DNA of 64,000 bases from Trebonia sp963734665 (GCA_963734665.1 CAVTIR010000005.1:1302001-1366000); one strand, 5' to 3'; shown: positions 24,944 to 33,798, counted from the stretch's first letter. The notes: generated by a model not told the origin, from the sequence alone. Program-made: numbers and translations.

Positions 24944-26545
24944 ATGAGGCTTCGCACCGGGTTCTTGGCAGTAGCCATTGCGGCGGTGGCGGCCGTCTTG
25001 GCGGCCTGCTCATCGGGAAGCAGTAGTAGTAGTCCGAGCAGCACGACCGGGACTGCGGCGGCTGGGGCGCCGCAGTCAGGAGGGACGCTTAACTACCTAG
25101 TCGACGGCCTGCTGTCGGAGTGGGACCTAGGGCTTGACCCCGCGACAGGCGGGGCGGCGCCTTCGACGTACGAGGACGCCATCTTCGGCCAGCTCTTCCG
25201 GCTGACCCCAAGCGGCAGCATCCAGCCCGTCATGGCTAGCGGTTACACGGTGACCGGCGGCGGCACCGTGCTTACCATCTCGCTGCGGCCGGGCGTGAAG
25301 TTCACGGACGGCACGCCGTTCAACGCCGCGGCCGTGGCCTGGAACATCAAGCGCGACCTGGCGACGCCGTCCACGGCAAGCCCGCTGGGGTCGTGGCCGG
25401 CGCTAGTCAAGACCAGCGGCATCACTACGCCCAACGACCTGACGGTGGTGCTGCACTTCACCACTCCCTACGCGCCCTTGATCACGACCCTCATCGGCTC
25501 GAACGTGAACCACATCGCTTCCCCGACGGCGGTAGCCAAGATGGGCGCGAAGCAGTTCCAGCTGAAGCCCGTTGGCGCGGGGCCGTTCGAGGTGGTGAGC
25601 AACGTCGTCGACCACCAGCTCACGCTGAAGCGGAACCCCGGCTACTTTCAAAAGGGCCAGCCGTACCTGAACGAGCTCGAGTTCACGGCGGTCAGCGACG
25701 ACCAGACGGCCTACGAGGCCCTGCAGTCGGGCGCGGGCCAGGCGACCCAGGTGACCACGCCGACGATCGTCGAGGAGGCGAAGGCCAACTCCTCGTTCAC
25801 GACGATGATCACGCAGGGCTCCACGCCTACGCTCATCCAGCTCAACACCTCCGTCGCGCCGTTCAACAACAAGCTCGCCCGTGAGGCGATCTACTACGCG
25901 ACGGACTCTCGCGCGATCGACCAGCACCTGTTCGACAGCATGTTCCCGACGTCCGAGTCGTTCCTCGGCCCTGGCGACCTCTTCTACCAGCCGACGGTGC
26001 CCGGGTACCCGGGGTACGACCTGGCCAAGGCGAAGCAGATCGTCACCAGCCTCGGCGGGCTCAACATCAGCCTCTTCGGCCCGAACGACCCGGTGAGTGT
26101 CGAGACGCTTGAGGCCCTGGAGCAGATGTGGGAGCAGGCCGGCATCAAGGTGACCGTCCACCCGTACGGGCTCGTGGGTCAGATCCAGGCGTTCTCGAAG
26201 ACCTGGCAGGCGGCGCTCCAGTCCAACGGCGCCTATGACCCCGGAATCAGCGACGGCCTGCCCTTCCGCTTCCTGTCAACCGCCGAGTTCAGCGGGGTCC
26301 ACGACCAGACGCTCAACGCGATGATGACGCAGGCGGACGCCACGCTCAACACGAGCCAGCGGTCCACCCTTTACGCGAACATCGCGAAGTACATCAGCAG
26401 CCAGGCGTACGCGCCGTTCCTGGTCGCCGTGGCGCCCGTGTCGGTCGTCTCGAGCGACGTGCACGGCCCCGGGCTGAGCACGAACATCCCCGTGATCAGC
26501 ACTGTGATCAATCCTTACTGGGACGAGGCATGGATCGGAAAGTAG
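24944..26545 (+). CDS. ABC transporter substrate-binding lipoprotein, family 5
   Basis: This 533-residue protein starts with a lipoprotein signal ending LAAC (Cys22), then a Ser-rich linker. The mature part is a family 5 (peptide/nickel/opine-type) solute-binding protein: FGQLFRLTPSGSIQPVMASGYTV, LTISLRPGVKFTDGTPFNAAAVAWNIKRD and KLAREAIYYATDSRAID. It would sit on the outer face of the membrane and deliver a ligand to a permease. No permease or ATPase genes lie in the window, so it is an orphan or uses a distant transporter. Its neighbours suggest an aromatic or amine substrate, but this is only inference. Confidence 0.92.
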   Translation: MRLRTGFLAVAIAAVAAVLAACSSGSSSSSPSSTTGTAAAGAPQSGGTLNYLVDGLLSEWDLGLDPATGGAAPSTYEDAIFGQLFRLTPSGSIQPVMASGYTVTGGGTVLTISLRPGVKFTDGTPFNAAAVAWNIKRDLATPSTASPLGSWPALVKTSGITTPNDLTVVLHFTTPYAPLITTLIGSNVNHIASPTAVAKMGAKQFQLKPVGAGPFEVVSNVVDHQLTLKRNPGYFQKGQPYLNELEFTAVSDDQTAYEALQSGAGQATQVTTPTIVEEAKANSSFTTMITQGSTPTLIQLNTSVAPFNNKLAREAIYYATDSRAIDQHLFDSMFPTSESFLGPGDLFYQPTVPGYPGYDLAKAKQIVTSLGGLNISLFGPNDPVSVETLEALEQMWEQAGIKVTVHPYGLVGQIQAFSKTWQAALQSNGAYDPGISDGLPFRFLSTAEFSGVHDQTLNAMMTQADATLNTSQRSTLYANIAKYISSQAYAPFLVAVAPVSVVSSDVHGPGLSTNIPVISTVINPYWDEAWIGK

Positions 26546-26557
26546 GCGGGTGAGCCA

Positions 26558-26779
26558 GTGCTCTGGATGTCCGTAGTCGTCGATAACGCGTGTACCCAGA
26601 TCTGGGACGCACTGGAGGGCGGGGCATCGGTCACGTCGCTGCGAGTCAGCCCGGCCGTCTACGACGCCGTGGCGGCCGCCAGGTCAGGGGAGGTGGCACG
26701 GCACTACCCGCTGATGCTGCTCGGCCTGCCGCTTGTCGCTGATCACGACGTGGCCACCTACGACCCGGTTGTCGCCTGA
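26558..26779 (+). CDS. Small hypothetical protein in the oxygenase cluster
   Basis: A 73-residue open frame fills the gap between the lipoprotein and the Rieske oxygenase. It reads MLWMSVVVDNACTQIWDALE, then SLRVSPAVYDAVAAARSGEV and HYPLMLLGLPLVADHDVATYDPVV, a plausible compact alpha/beta protein. GTG 26558 or ATG 26567 could start it; ribosome sites are weak. No family is recognised. Its tight spacing (12 bases after the previous stop, 53 before the next start) supports co-transcription. Confidence 0.55.
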   Translation: MLWMSVVVDNACTQIWDALEGGASVTSLRVSPAVYDAVAAARSGEVARHYPLMLLGLPLVADHDVATYDPVVA

Positions 26780-26832
26780 GGAAGTCACTCGGCGTCACCC
26801 GAGACATCCGCTCACACTCATGAGGAGAGAAC

Positions 26833-28179
26833 ATGCTGACCGAGGAAGAGAACGAGGCGCTGTGCCGGGTGGGACCCGGGACGCCGATGGGCCAGGTCCT
26901 GCGCCGGTACTGGACACCCGCGTTCCAGCTCGGCGACCTGCCGGAGCCCGACTGCCCGCCCATCCGCGTCACCGTCCTTGGCGAGAACTTCGTCGCCTTC
27001 AGGGACACCGAGGGCAGGCTGGGCTTCCTCGACGAGCTGTGCTGCCACCGCGGCGCCTCGCTCACGCTCGGCCGCGTCGAAGACTGCGGCATCAGGTGCC
27101 TGTACCACGGCTGGAAGTACGCCGTGGACGGGACCATCATGGAAACGCCCAACCTCGATACCTCCACCTTCAGGGAACGGGTCAAGCACGGGGCGTACCC
27201 GGTGCATGAGGCCGGCGGGCTCGGCTGGGTCTACCTGGGCCCGCCCGGCACCGAGCCGCCGTTCCCGGCCTTTGGCTGGGCGTCGGCTCCCCCGGAGGAG
27301 ATCGCCGTATCCGAGATAGTCATGGACTGCAACTGGATGCAGGCCCAGGAGGGGTCGATCGACTCCTCGCACGTGGGCATCCTGCACCTCGACACGCTCG
27401 CCACCATGGGATCAGGCCCGCGCAGCGTGGGCTCGTTCGACTTCGCCGGGGAACCGTGGGACCTGGACATGCAGGTGCCTGGCGGCGCGCGCCGCGAGCC
27501 CGGTCAGGCACCCCGGCCGGGCGTCTGGCCCAGCGAGGACAACGCTCCACGGATCGAGCTGGAGAACACCCCGTTCGGCTTCCACTACGCGGCGATCAGG
27601 GACGTGACCGGCGACCCGGGGAAGAAGTACGTCCGGGTCACGGCGTTCGTCATGCCGTACACGGCGCTGATCGGCGGCTCGAACGGCGGGGTGATCGTGG
27701 TCCCGCGCGACGACTACACCTGTTCGACCATCGGGGTGTTCCGGCTACCGCCAGGTACCGACCCGGCCGTCGCGGCTGAGCGCGCCCGCCGCGGGATCGA
27801 CCCGGAGGTCTGGGGCCCGGAGCCGGAGAACCGCCGGCTCAAGCTGCCGAAGCAGGACCGCGAGGCGATGGCCGCCGGCCGCAGCTTCGCCGGCTTCCGC
27901 GGCGGCAACCGCGTGCAGGACGGCGCGGTCCAGATGTCCTCGGGAAAGATGTACGACCGGGCCAAGGAGCACCTGGTGCCGGCCGACCTGGCGATCATCA
28001 GGCTGCGGCGGCTGTTCGCCGACTCGATCCGGCTGCTCGAGGCGGGCCACGAGCCGGTCGGCCTCGGCGAAGGCTGTGACTTCGCGCAGGTCACGGCCGT
28101 CTCCCAGATCATCGACGCCGGCCAGGACTGGCGGGACCTGGTTCCCGGCCACCAGGGCAGCGCGGAAGCGGCGAGGTGA
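26833..28179 (+). CDS. Rieske aromatic ring-hydroxylating oxygenase, alpha subunit
   Basis: The 448-residue protein has an N-terminal Rieske [2Fe-2S] domain with Cys70/His72 and Cys89/His92 (ELCCHRGASL and RCLYHGWKY). The catalytic domain has the mononuclear iron motif region QEGSIDSSHVGILH. The overall look is that of the phthalate 4,5-dioxygenase/demethylase-type branch, which work as homo-oligomers with a separate reductase. A 3Fe-4S-type ferredoxin follows at once, but no reductase gene is seen. The substrate is unknown; the neighbouring kynureninase suggests an aromatic amine or tryptophan breakdown product. Confidence 0.9.
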   Translation: MLTEEENEALCRVGPGTPMGQVLRRYWTPAFQLGDLPEPDCPPIRVTVLGENFVAFRDTEGRLGFLDELCCHRGASLTLGRVEDCGIRCLYHGWKYAVDGTIMETPNLDTSTFRERVKHGAYPVHEAGGLGWVYLGPPGTEPPFPAFGWASAPPEEIAVSEIVMDCNWMQAQEGSIDSSHVGILHLDTLATMGSGPRSVGSFDFAGEPWDLDMQVPGGARREPGQAPRPGVWPSEDNAPRIELENTPFGFHYAAIRDVTGDPGKKYVRVTAFVMPYTALIGGSNGGVIVVPRDDYTCSTIGVFRLPPGTDPAVAAERARRGIDPEVWGPEPENRRLKLPKQDREAMAAGRSFAGFRGGNRVQDGAVQMSSGKMYDRAKEHLVPADLAIIRLRRLFADSIRLLEAGHEPVGLGEGCDFAQVTAVSQIIDAGQDWRDLVPGHQGSAEAAR

Positions 28180-28186
28180 GGCCGAC

Positions 28187-28417
28187 GTGAAGGTATGGAT
28201 CGACCAGACCTACTGCACGGGTTCCGGGCTGTGCGAGCGGATCGAGCCGCGGGTTTTCGCCATCGGCGACGACGGTCTTGCCCACGTTCGGCGCGGCGAT
28301 CAGGTCCTGCCGCCAGGGCCGGATAACGCGGTTGCCGTGCCAGCGGAATGCCAGGCCAACGTCCGGGACGCCAACGCGGCCTGCCCGGGCGACTGCATCC
28401 GGCTGGAGACGGATTAG
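28187..28417 (+). CDS. Ferredoxin, 3Fe-4S type
   Basis: The product has 76 residues. Cys10 and Cys16 (CTGSGLC) and Cys66-Pro (ACPGDC) form the three-cysteine pattern of actinobacterial [3Fe-4S] ferredoxins that serve oxygenases; Cys55 and Cys70 are extra. GTG 28187 starts seven bases after the oxygenase stop, so the two are co-transcribed and probably partners. Small ferredoxins of this type usually pair with cytochromes P450, which makes pairing with a Rieske oxygenase less common. Confidence 0.88.
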   Translation: MKVWIDQTYCTGSGLCERIEPRVFAIGDDGLAHVRRGDQVLPPGPDNAVAVPAECQANVRDANAACPGDCIRLETD

Positions 28418-28422
28418 TTCAG

Positions 28423-28504
28423 GTGAGGGGCGAAGCACGGATCCGTTCGGGAAAATCAAAAGCGTTATCCCGAACGGAAGCATGCTTCGCTCTAATTCCT
28501 CACC
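28423..28504. repeat. Dispersed palindromic repeat, copy 2, within a long imperfect hairpin
   Basis: The core 28442-28478 has TCCGTTCGGG / CCCGAACGGA around AAAATCAAAAGCGTTAT, matching the copy at 22354. Outside it, GCGAAGCA (28431-28438) pairs with TGCTTCGC (28483-28490), and GGTGAGG (28423-28429) with CCTCACC (28498-28504). The nested structure lies six bases after the ferredoxin stop and could terminate the transcript. Confidence 0.78.
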
Positions 28505-28619
28505 CGTCCCCGTCTCTCACGGGGGCGTCATCCCGCCGCCTTGTTATTGAGTGACGCCCGGACCAGGTGCTTGACTTGGCTTGACCCGTGAGCCGTCCGC
28601 CGTCAGATCGGGGGTCTGG

Positions 28620-29846
28620 ATGACTATCGCGCCTGCCAGCCAGCTGGATGCCGCCGATCCGCTCGCGCCGTTCCGCTCCCGGTTCGTGGCGGCGGATGAT
28701 CCGTCCGTCGTCGCCTACCTGGACGGCAACTCGCTCGGGCGGCCGCTGACCGTGACGGGGGAGCGGCTCGCCGGCTTCGTGGCGGGCGAGTGGGGCCGTC
28801 GGCTGATCAGGAGCTGGGATGAGGCGTGGCTGGCCGAGCCGGTGACCGTGGGGGACCGGCTGGCCGAGGTCGCCGTGGGCGCCGCTCCCGGCCAGGTGAT
28901 CGTCGCCGATTCGACGTCGGTGCTGCTTTACAAGCTGATCCGGGCCGGCGTCACCGCCCGCCAGGGCCGGGACGAGGTGCTCATCGACCGGGGGAACTTC
29001 CCGACGGACCGGTTCATCGTCGAAGGCGTCGCGGCTGAGTGCGGCCTGTCGGTCCGGTACCTCAGCGCGCCGCATGCCGCAGGGGTGCGGCCAGCGGACG
29101 TCGCGGCGGCCCTGAGTGAGCGCACGGCCCTGGTCGTGCTCAGCCATGTCGCGTACCGTTCGGGGTTCCTCGCGAACATGGCGGCCATCACGCGCGTGGC
29201 CCACGATGCGGGGGCGCTGATGCTGTGGGACCTGTGTCACTCGGTCGGCGTGCTCCCGATCGAGCTTGACGCCTGTGACGTCGACCTGGCTGCCGGGTGC
29301 ACCTACAAGTACCTGAACGGCGGTCCCGGCTCGCCGGCCTTCGGGTATGTCGCCACGCGGCTGCAGGAGGAACTCCGGCAGCCGGTCTGGGGCTGGATGG
29401 GTGCCAGCGACCCGTTCGCCATGGCGACGGAGTACCGCCCGGCGAAGGGAATCCGCAAGTTCATCTCGGGAACTCCGCCGGTGCTCGCGATGCAGCCACT
29501 CAAGGACATGCTCGAGCTGATCGCCGAGGCGGGCCTCGCGGACGTCAGGCGCAAGTCGGTCGCGCTCACCGAGCATGCGATCGCGCTGGCCGACGAGTTG
29601 CTCGCGCCGCTGGGCGCCGTGCTCGCCAGCCCGCGTGCCGCCGCCGATCGCGGTTCTCATATCACGGTCGACCACCCTAGGTTCGCCGATGTGATGGCTG
29701 CCTTGTGGGAACGCGGCGTGATCCCGGACTTCAGGCCGCCAGACGGAATCCGCATCGGGCTGTCCCCGCTGAGCACCAGCTTCGCCGAGCTTGAACGCGG
29801 GGTTGAAGTCATCGCCATGGAACTGCGCGACCGCGTCGGCGCGTAG
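28620..29846 (+). CDS. kynU: Kynureninase-family PLP enzyme
   Basis: This 408-residue aminotransferase-fold protein shows the kynureninase pattern: YLDGNSLGRPL near the N-terminus, DSTSVLLYKLIRA, LWDLCHSVGVLPIELD, the PLP-lysine Lys230 in AGCTYKYLNGGPGSPAF, and GWMGASDPFAMATEY. The enzyme cleaves kynurenine or 3-hydroxykynurenine to anthranilates and alanine. No tryptophan dioxygenase or formamidase genes are nearby, so the physiological substrate may differ. ATG 28620 is preferred; an open frame back to 28581 has no ribosome site. A long hairpin separates it from the ferredoxin gene, so it may have its own promoter. Confidence 0.9.
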   Translation: MTIAPASQLDAADPLAPFRSRFVAADDPSVVAYLDGNSLGRPLTVTGERLAGFVAGEWGRRLIRSWDEAWLAEPVTVGDRLAEVAVGAAPGQVIVADSTSVLLYKLIRAGVTARQGRDEVLIDRGNFPTDRFIVEGVAAECGLSVRYLSAPHAAGVRPADVAAALSERTALVVLSHVAYRSGFLANMAAITRVAHDAGALMLWDLCHSVGVLPIELDACDVDLAAGCTYKYLNGGPGSPAFGYVATRLQEELRQPVWGWMGASDPFAMATEYRPAKGIRKFISGTPPVLAMQPLKDMLELIAEAGLADVRRKSVALTEHAIALADELLAPLGAVLASPRAAADRGSHITVDHPRFADVMAALWERGVIPDFRPPDGIRIGLSPLSTSFAELERGVEVIAMELRDRVGA

Positions 29847-29869
29847 TGATCATGGTTCGGGGCGTGTCG

Positions 29870-31178
29870 TTACGCCGGCCCCGTGTTCTGGGTGCCTGTG
29901 TTCTGGGTGCCTGTGTTCTGGGTGCCTGTGTTCTGGGTGCCCGTGTTCAGGGTGAAGGTATAGGTCTTGATCCGCGCGGCTGGTCCTCTGATGGCGACCG
30001 GCAAGCTCGCGCCCGTCGGGGTGGGCGAGCCAGACCCCCCGCGCAGGAACGACGGGGGCTTTGACCCGGGACTGATCGCCAGCGCGATCGCGATCCCGGC
30101 CGCGATGACCACCGCGACGGCGAGGGCGACCGGCAGTAGCCAGCGGGGGCGGCGGCGAACCACCGGGTCGGGACGCCGCCGGGCGCGGCGTGTACTGCCC
30201 TGAATGGGGCGGCGTGTACTGCACGGGATGGACAGTGTGCGTCGCCGGGCTGGGTGGCGGGACGATCGTGGGGGGCGGAAGGGCGGGCGTGAGCGAGCGT
30301 GATTCCAGCACGGCCGCCACCTGGTCGGGCCAGAAGTTCCCTGGTGTGACGTCCGGATAGTCCGCGGAGCCGGCGGCAACGGTCTGTATCAGCTGGCTGA
30401 GGACCGGGCGGGCGGCAGGGTCTTTCGCCAGGCAGGCGTCGATCACCGGGCGCAGCGACGCGGGGACGCGGGTCAGGTCCGGCTCGCCGTGCACGACCCG
30501 GAGGCCGACCGCGAACATCTCGCCGCCGCCGAACGGCGCCGCGCCGGTCGCCGCGAACGCGAGCACGCTGCCGAGCGAGAAGATGTCGCTGGCCGGGCCG
30601 ACGGCGTGCCCTTGGGCCTGCTCGGGCGACATGTAGGCGGGGGTGCCGATAGTCATTTGGGTAACGGTGACCACCGTGCCGCTCGTCGTCCGCGAGATGC
30701 CGAAGTCGATGACGCGCGGCCCGTCGGCGGCGATGAGTATGTTGCCCGGCTTGAGGTCGCGGTGCACCAGTCCGTGGGAGTGGATCGCCTGCAGCGCCTC
30801 GGCCAGGCCGCCGGCCAGCCGCCACACGGCGTCCTCGGGCAGTGGCCCCGCCTGAGCCACTAGGTCGGCCAGCGGCGGCCCGGGCACGAACGTGGTGGCG
30901 AGCCACGGCGGGCTGTCGTCCGGCCCGGCGCCGACGACCGCTGCGGTGTAGGCGTCGCTGACTGCCTGCGCGGCGGCCACCTCCCGCCGGAACCGCTGCA
31001 TGAACTCCGGGTCGCGGGCCAGTTCCGGGTGCACGACCTTGACCGCCACCGGCCGACCGCCCGGCGAGTAGCCGAGGTAGACCCGTCCCATTCCGCCCGC
31101 GCCCAGCCGTGCCTGCAGGCGGTAACCGCCGATTTGTCGCGGATCATCTGCCGCCAAGGGCTCCACGATTGCGACCAT
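29870..31178 (-). CDS. Membrane Ser/Thr protein kinase, PknB-like, apparent frameshift before the membrane helix
   Basis: Residues 1 to about 270 form a Hanks-type kinase: LGAGGMGRVYLG, catalytic VHRDLKPGNIL, DFGISRT and GTPAYMSPEQ. A proline-rich juxtamembrane region follows. In the frame of the kinase the sequence then becomes Arg/His-rich and stops at 29850. One frame over it reads PRWLLPVALAVAVVIAAGIA, a clear transmembrane helix, then an outside tail ending in five NTGTQ-type repeats and a stop at 29870. The switch fits one extra C in the run at 30145-30149. I therefore believe the true product is kinase plus helix plus short external tail. The ligand is unknown. Confidence 0.85.
29883..29957 (-). 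repeat. 15-bp tandem repeat in the kinase external tail
   Basis: Five tandem 15-bp units (GTGTTCTGGGTGCCT on the plus strand; the last two diverge) encode NTGTQ pentapeptides in the membrane-helix frame. The unit length is a multiple of three, so copy-number change would lengthen or shorten the tail without breaking it. Confidence 0.85.
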
Positions 31179-31281
31179 ACCGGCCTCTCGCGGCAGCCGC
31201 GATAGCCTTCGTCGTCCCCGAGATTCCTGCGTTCTGCGAAACCGTTGAACCGCCTAGGGGCCGCGGCGCGTACCACGGGGC

Positions 31282-32016
31282 ATGAAGTTCCCGACGCCTA
31301 TTATCACGTTGATCGTCGGCGCAGCCCTTGCGGTAGCCCTGCTTTTTGACAGCATGACCGCGGTATCCGCGAAGAAAGCCGCGCTCGCCGCGGCCTCCGC
31401 GAGCGCGGTGGCGAGCGCCGGGTCTGTCGCTACGGCGTCTGCTCAGCCGACCGGGGCCTCCGCGACCACCGCGCACTCGCCGTCAGCTTCGCCGTCGGCT
31501 AGCCCGTCGGGGTTCGTGATACCGCCGCACGCCAACTACGTGGGCCAGGTGCAGGGCGACCTTGGATCGGTCGCGATCGTCGTGCACGACACTTTTGCGA
31601 TCGCCTACTTCTGCAACGGCAGCACGCAGGAGGCCTGGTTCAAGGGCACGCCGCATGACGGGAAGCTGTCCATGACGGGCAAGGACAACGCCAGCCTCAC
31701 CGCCAACTACGCCCTCGGGCACGCGCGCGGCACGGTGGTCGTGGACGGCATCAGCCATATCTTCTCCATCATCGCGGTGCACCGGCCGTCTGGGCTGTTC
31801 CAGTCCATTGCCGTTGTGCGTGGCGCCACCATCAAAGCCGGCTGGATCGTGCTGGCCAACGGCACGCAGGTCGGCTCCATGGAGCCGAACGAGAACGCCG
31901 CCAACCCGTCCTCGCAGGCGGCGCCGAAGCTCGACGTTTCCTCGCTGACGGCGCAGTACGAGGGCACCACCATCGCCGTCACGCCGATCGACGGCGAAAC
32001 CGGCAGCGGGTTCTGA
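31282..32016 (+). CDS. Secreted or membrane-anchored hypothetical protein in a Rieske operon
   Basis: The 244-residue product begins with a signal peptide or anchor (FPTPIITLIVGAALAVALLF), then an Ala/Ser/Thr/Pro-rich linker. A folded beta-rich domain follows from about residue 85 (ANYVGQVQGDLGSVAIVVHDTFAIAYFCNG). It lies outside the membrane. The family is not recognised. It is 33 bases upstream of the DUF6529 gene with GGAACAG-type spacing, so it belongs to the same transcription unit and may sense or bind something for the membrane partner. Confidence 0.8.
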   Translation: MKFPTPIITLIVGAALAVALLFDSMTAVSAKKAALAAASASAVASAGSVATASAQPTGASATTAHSPSASPSASPSGFVIPPHANYVGQVQGDLGSVAIVVHDTFAIAYFCNGSTQEAWFKGTPHDGKLSMTGKDNASLTANYALGHARGTVVVDGISHIFSIIAVHRPSGLFQSIAVVRGATIKAGWIVLANGTQVGSMEPNENAANPSSQAAPKLDVSSLTAQYEGTTIAVTPIDGETGSGF

Positions 32017-32049
32017 CTTCCCGTCGACTAACCAAGAAAGGAACAGCCC

Positions 32050-32637
32050 ATGGCAGCTCAATGGGAGCCGCCCGCGCCGACGAAGCTGGATCCGATCCAG
32101 CCCGACCCGTCAGCCAGGCTGCTCGTCGTGCCCGCACTCGCCGGCTGCCTGGTGGCGCTTACGCTGGGCCTCTATGGACGGCTGCACCCGCCGACCGGCA
32201 TTGCCGTGGACATCGTGGGGTTCTCAAGCCCGGCCACGGTGAAGGCCTGGCTCGCCACGGTCGCGGTCGCGTTCGCGCTTGTCCAGCTCGGCTCATCCCT
32301 GGTCATGTACGGGAAGGTGCCGTGGATCACCGCGCCGTCCTGGATCAGCGGCCTGCACCGGTGGTCGGGGCGGATCGCGTTCATCGTTACCGTGATTGTC
32401 GCGGTGCACTGCCTGTACGCGCTCGGGTTCGAGACCTTCAATGCCCGGGTGCTCGTGCACTCGATCGCCGGCTGCCTGTTCTTCGGGGTGATCACCGTCA
32501 AAATGCTGGCGCTGACCAGGCGCGGGATGCCCGGCTGGGTCCTGCCGCTGCTCGGCGGCCTGGCGTTCGCGCTGCTGGTGCTGATCTGGTTCACCTCGGC
32601 CTTCTGGTTCTTCTCGATCTTTGGATTCAGGCGATGA
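32050..32637 (+). CDS. DUF6529-type membrane protein
   Basis: This 195-residue protein has five predicted membrane helices (for example LLVVPALAGCLVALTLGLYG and VLPLLGGLAFALLVLIWFTS). Histidines placed in or beside helices 3 and 4 (GLHRWSG, VAVHCLYAL, VLVHSIAGC) could bind haem, as in cytochrome b561-like or ferric reductase-like proteins; this is inference. It overlaps the Rieske gene as ATGA. The constant pairing of such a membrane protein with a Rieske lipoprotein suggests electron transfer across or along the membrane. Confidence 0.82.
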   Translation: MAAQWEPPAPTKLDPIQPDPSARLLVVPALAGCLVALTLGLYGRLHPPTGIAVDIVGFSSPATVKAWLATVAVAFALVQLGSSLVMYGKVPWITAPSWISGLHRWSGRIAFIVTVIVAVHCLYALGFETFNARVLVHSIAGCLFFGVITVKMLALTRRGMPGWVLPLLGGLAFALLVLIWFTSAFWFFSIFGFRR

Positions 32638-33152
32638 GCGAGGCTGGGGACCGCCCGACGTCAGAGGTCGGCCAACTGGCGCAGAGCCGCCGCGCGCTGC
32701 TGATCGGCACGGGTGTCGCATGCGCCGCGATGCTGACGGGATGTACTACGTACGATGCCAACAACAACGGGGGGTTCTTCGGGCAGTCGCCCACGGCCGG
32801 CGGTGGTACCGCCTCTCCCTCCTCCTCCTCCGGCGGCACTGCGGCCGGCGGCACTGCGGCCGCCAGCGCTGCCCTGGCGAGCATCTCGGAAGTCCCTGAT
32901 GGCGGCGGCAAGATCATCGACGGCCCGAACATCGTGATCACGCAGCCGCAGGCCGGCTCGTTCAAGGCGTTCAGCGCGGTGTGCACGCATCAGGGCTGCA
33001 TCGTCAGCACCGTTTCCGGCGGGACCATCGACTGCCCGTGCCACGGCAGCAGGTTCAGCATCAAGGACGGGTCGGTTGTCAACGGCCCCGCCACCAGGCC
33101 GCTGCCGCCCATCGCCATCAAGGTCGAAGGGACCTCGATCTTCCAGGGCTGA
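32634..33152 (+). CDS. Rieske [2Fe-2S] lipoprotein
   Basis: A 172-residue protein. The N-terminus has a twin arginine (QSRRALLIGTG) and a lipobox-like LTGC at Cys37, so it is probably Tat-exported and lipid-anchored outside. A Gly/Ser/Thr-rich linker leads to a Rieske domain with the ligand motifs CTHQGC and CPCHGSRF and the disulfide Cys of the classical type. ATG 32634 overlaps the stop of the DUF6529 gene. Classical Rieske proteins carry electrons at high potential. No cytochrome b or c1 is present nearby, so this is not an ordinary bc1 complex. Its 3' end overlaps the convergent sigma factor gene by 35 bases. Confidence 0.92.
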   Translation: MSEAGDRPTSEVGQLAQSRRALLIGTGVACAAMLTGCTTYDANNNGGFFGQSPTAGGGTASPSSSSGGTAAGGTAAASAALASISEVPDGGGKIIDGPNIVITQPQAGSFKAFSAVCTHQGCIVSTVSGGTIDCPCHGSRFSIKDGSVVNGPATRPLPPIAIKVEGTSIFQG

Positions 33153-33798
33153 TGCCCTGCGGGGATGGTGAGCAGGGGCGGGCTATGCGCTCCTGGTGAT
33201 GGGGTTCATGGTGGAGTCCGCGTTCCGCCAGCACGACCTCAAGCACGCGCAGCGCGTAGTAGACACGGGACTTGACCGTGCCGACCGGGATTCCCAAGGC
33301 CTTGGCCGCCTGGTTGACCGTCCGGTCCCTGAGGATCGTCTCGTTCAGTATCTGCCGGTGCGAAAACGTCAGTTGCCGCATCGCGTCGGCTACCGCGACC
33401 CGCAGCACGGTAGCGGCCGCGTCATCCTCGACAGCCATATCCGCGACCGTGCCCTCTCCGGCTTCGGCGGGCCGCGCTTCTTTCCGGCGGTGCTGGTCGA
33501 TCACGATGCGTCGCGCCACGGCAGTCAGCCAGGGCATCAGCGACGGCCCCGACAGGTCGAGCCGGCCAACCTCACGCCAGGCGCGGACCATGGTCTCCTG
33601 GACGACGTCCTCGGCAAGCTGCCGGTCCCCGCCAGTCAACCGCAGCACGAAAGCCAGCAGTGGCGCCCGGTACGTTTGGTACAGCCGCGTAATGGCGGCG
33701 TGGTCTTCCCCTCTGGTGGCCCCCGCTAGTCCCGAGCGGGATTGCCCGCCCAAAAGACTCACAGCCCTATTAATAACGACCAGACCATCCCCGGGCAA
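33118..33798 (-). CDS. ECF-type RNA polymerase sigma factor
   Basis: The product has sigma region 2 (LYQTYRAPLLAFVLRLTGGDRQLAEDVVQETMVRAWR) and region 4 (MRQLTFSHRQILNETILRDRTVNQAAKALGIPVGTVKSRVYYAL), the layout of group IV sigma factors, near SigK/SigL types. The start is uncertain: TTG 33798 gives 226 residues, and GTG 33762 is an alternative. No anti-sigma gene is adjacent. The C-terminus beyond region 4 is a 30-residue His/Pro/Arg-rich tail that overlaps the 3' end of the Rieske gene on the other strand. Confidence 0.9.
   Translation of the reverse strand: MPGDGLVVINRAVSLLGGQSRSGLAGATRGEDHAAITRLYQTYRAPLLAFVLRLTGGDRQLAEDVVQETMVRAWREVGRLDLSGPSLMPWLTAVARRIVIDQHRRKEARPAEAGEGTVADMAVEDDAAATVLRVAVADAMRQLTFSHRQILNETILRDRTVNQAAKALGIPVGTVKSRVYYALRVLEVVLAERGLHHEPHHQERIARPCSPSPQGISPGRSRSLRP

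Noticed and set aside
26558..26779. The small ORF as a phage capsid-type protein
   Set aside because: The resemblance rests on a few residues (HYPLMLLGLPLVAD) and no phage genes are nearby.
29883..29957. Short tandem repeats as a CRISPR or iteron array
   Set aside because: Units are directly adjacent, without spacers, and encode NTGTQ in the kinase frame.
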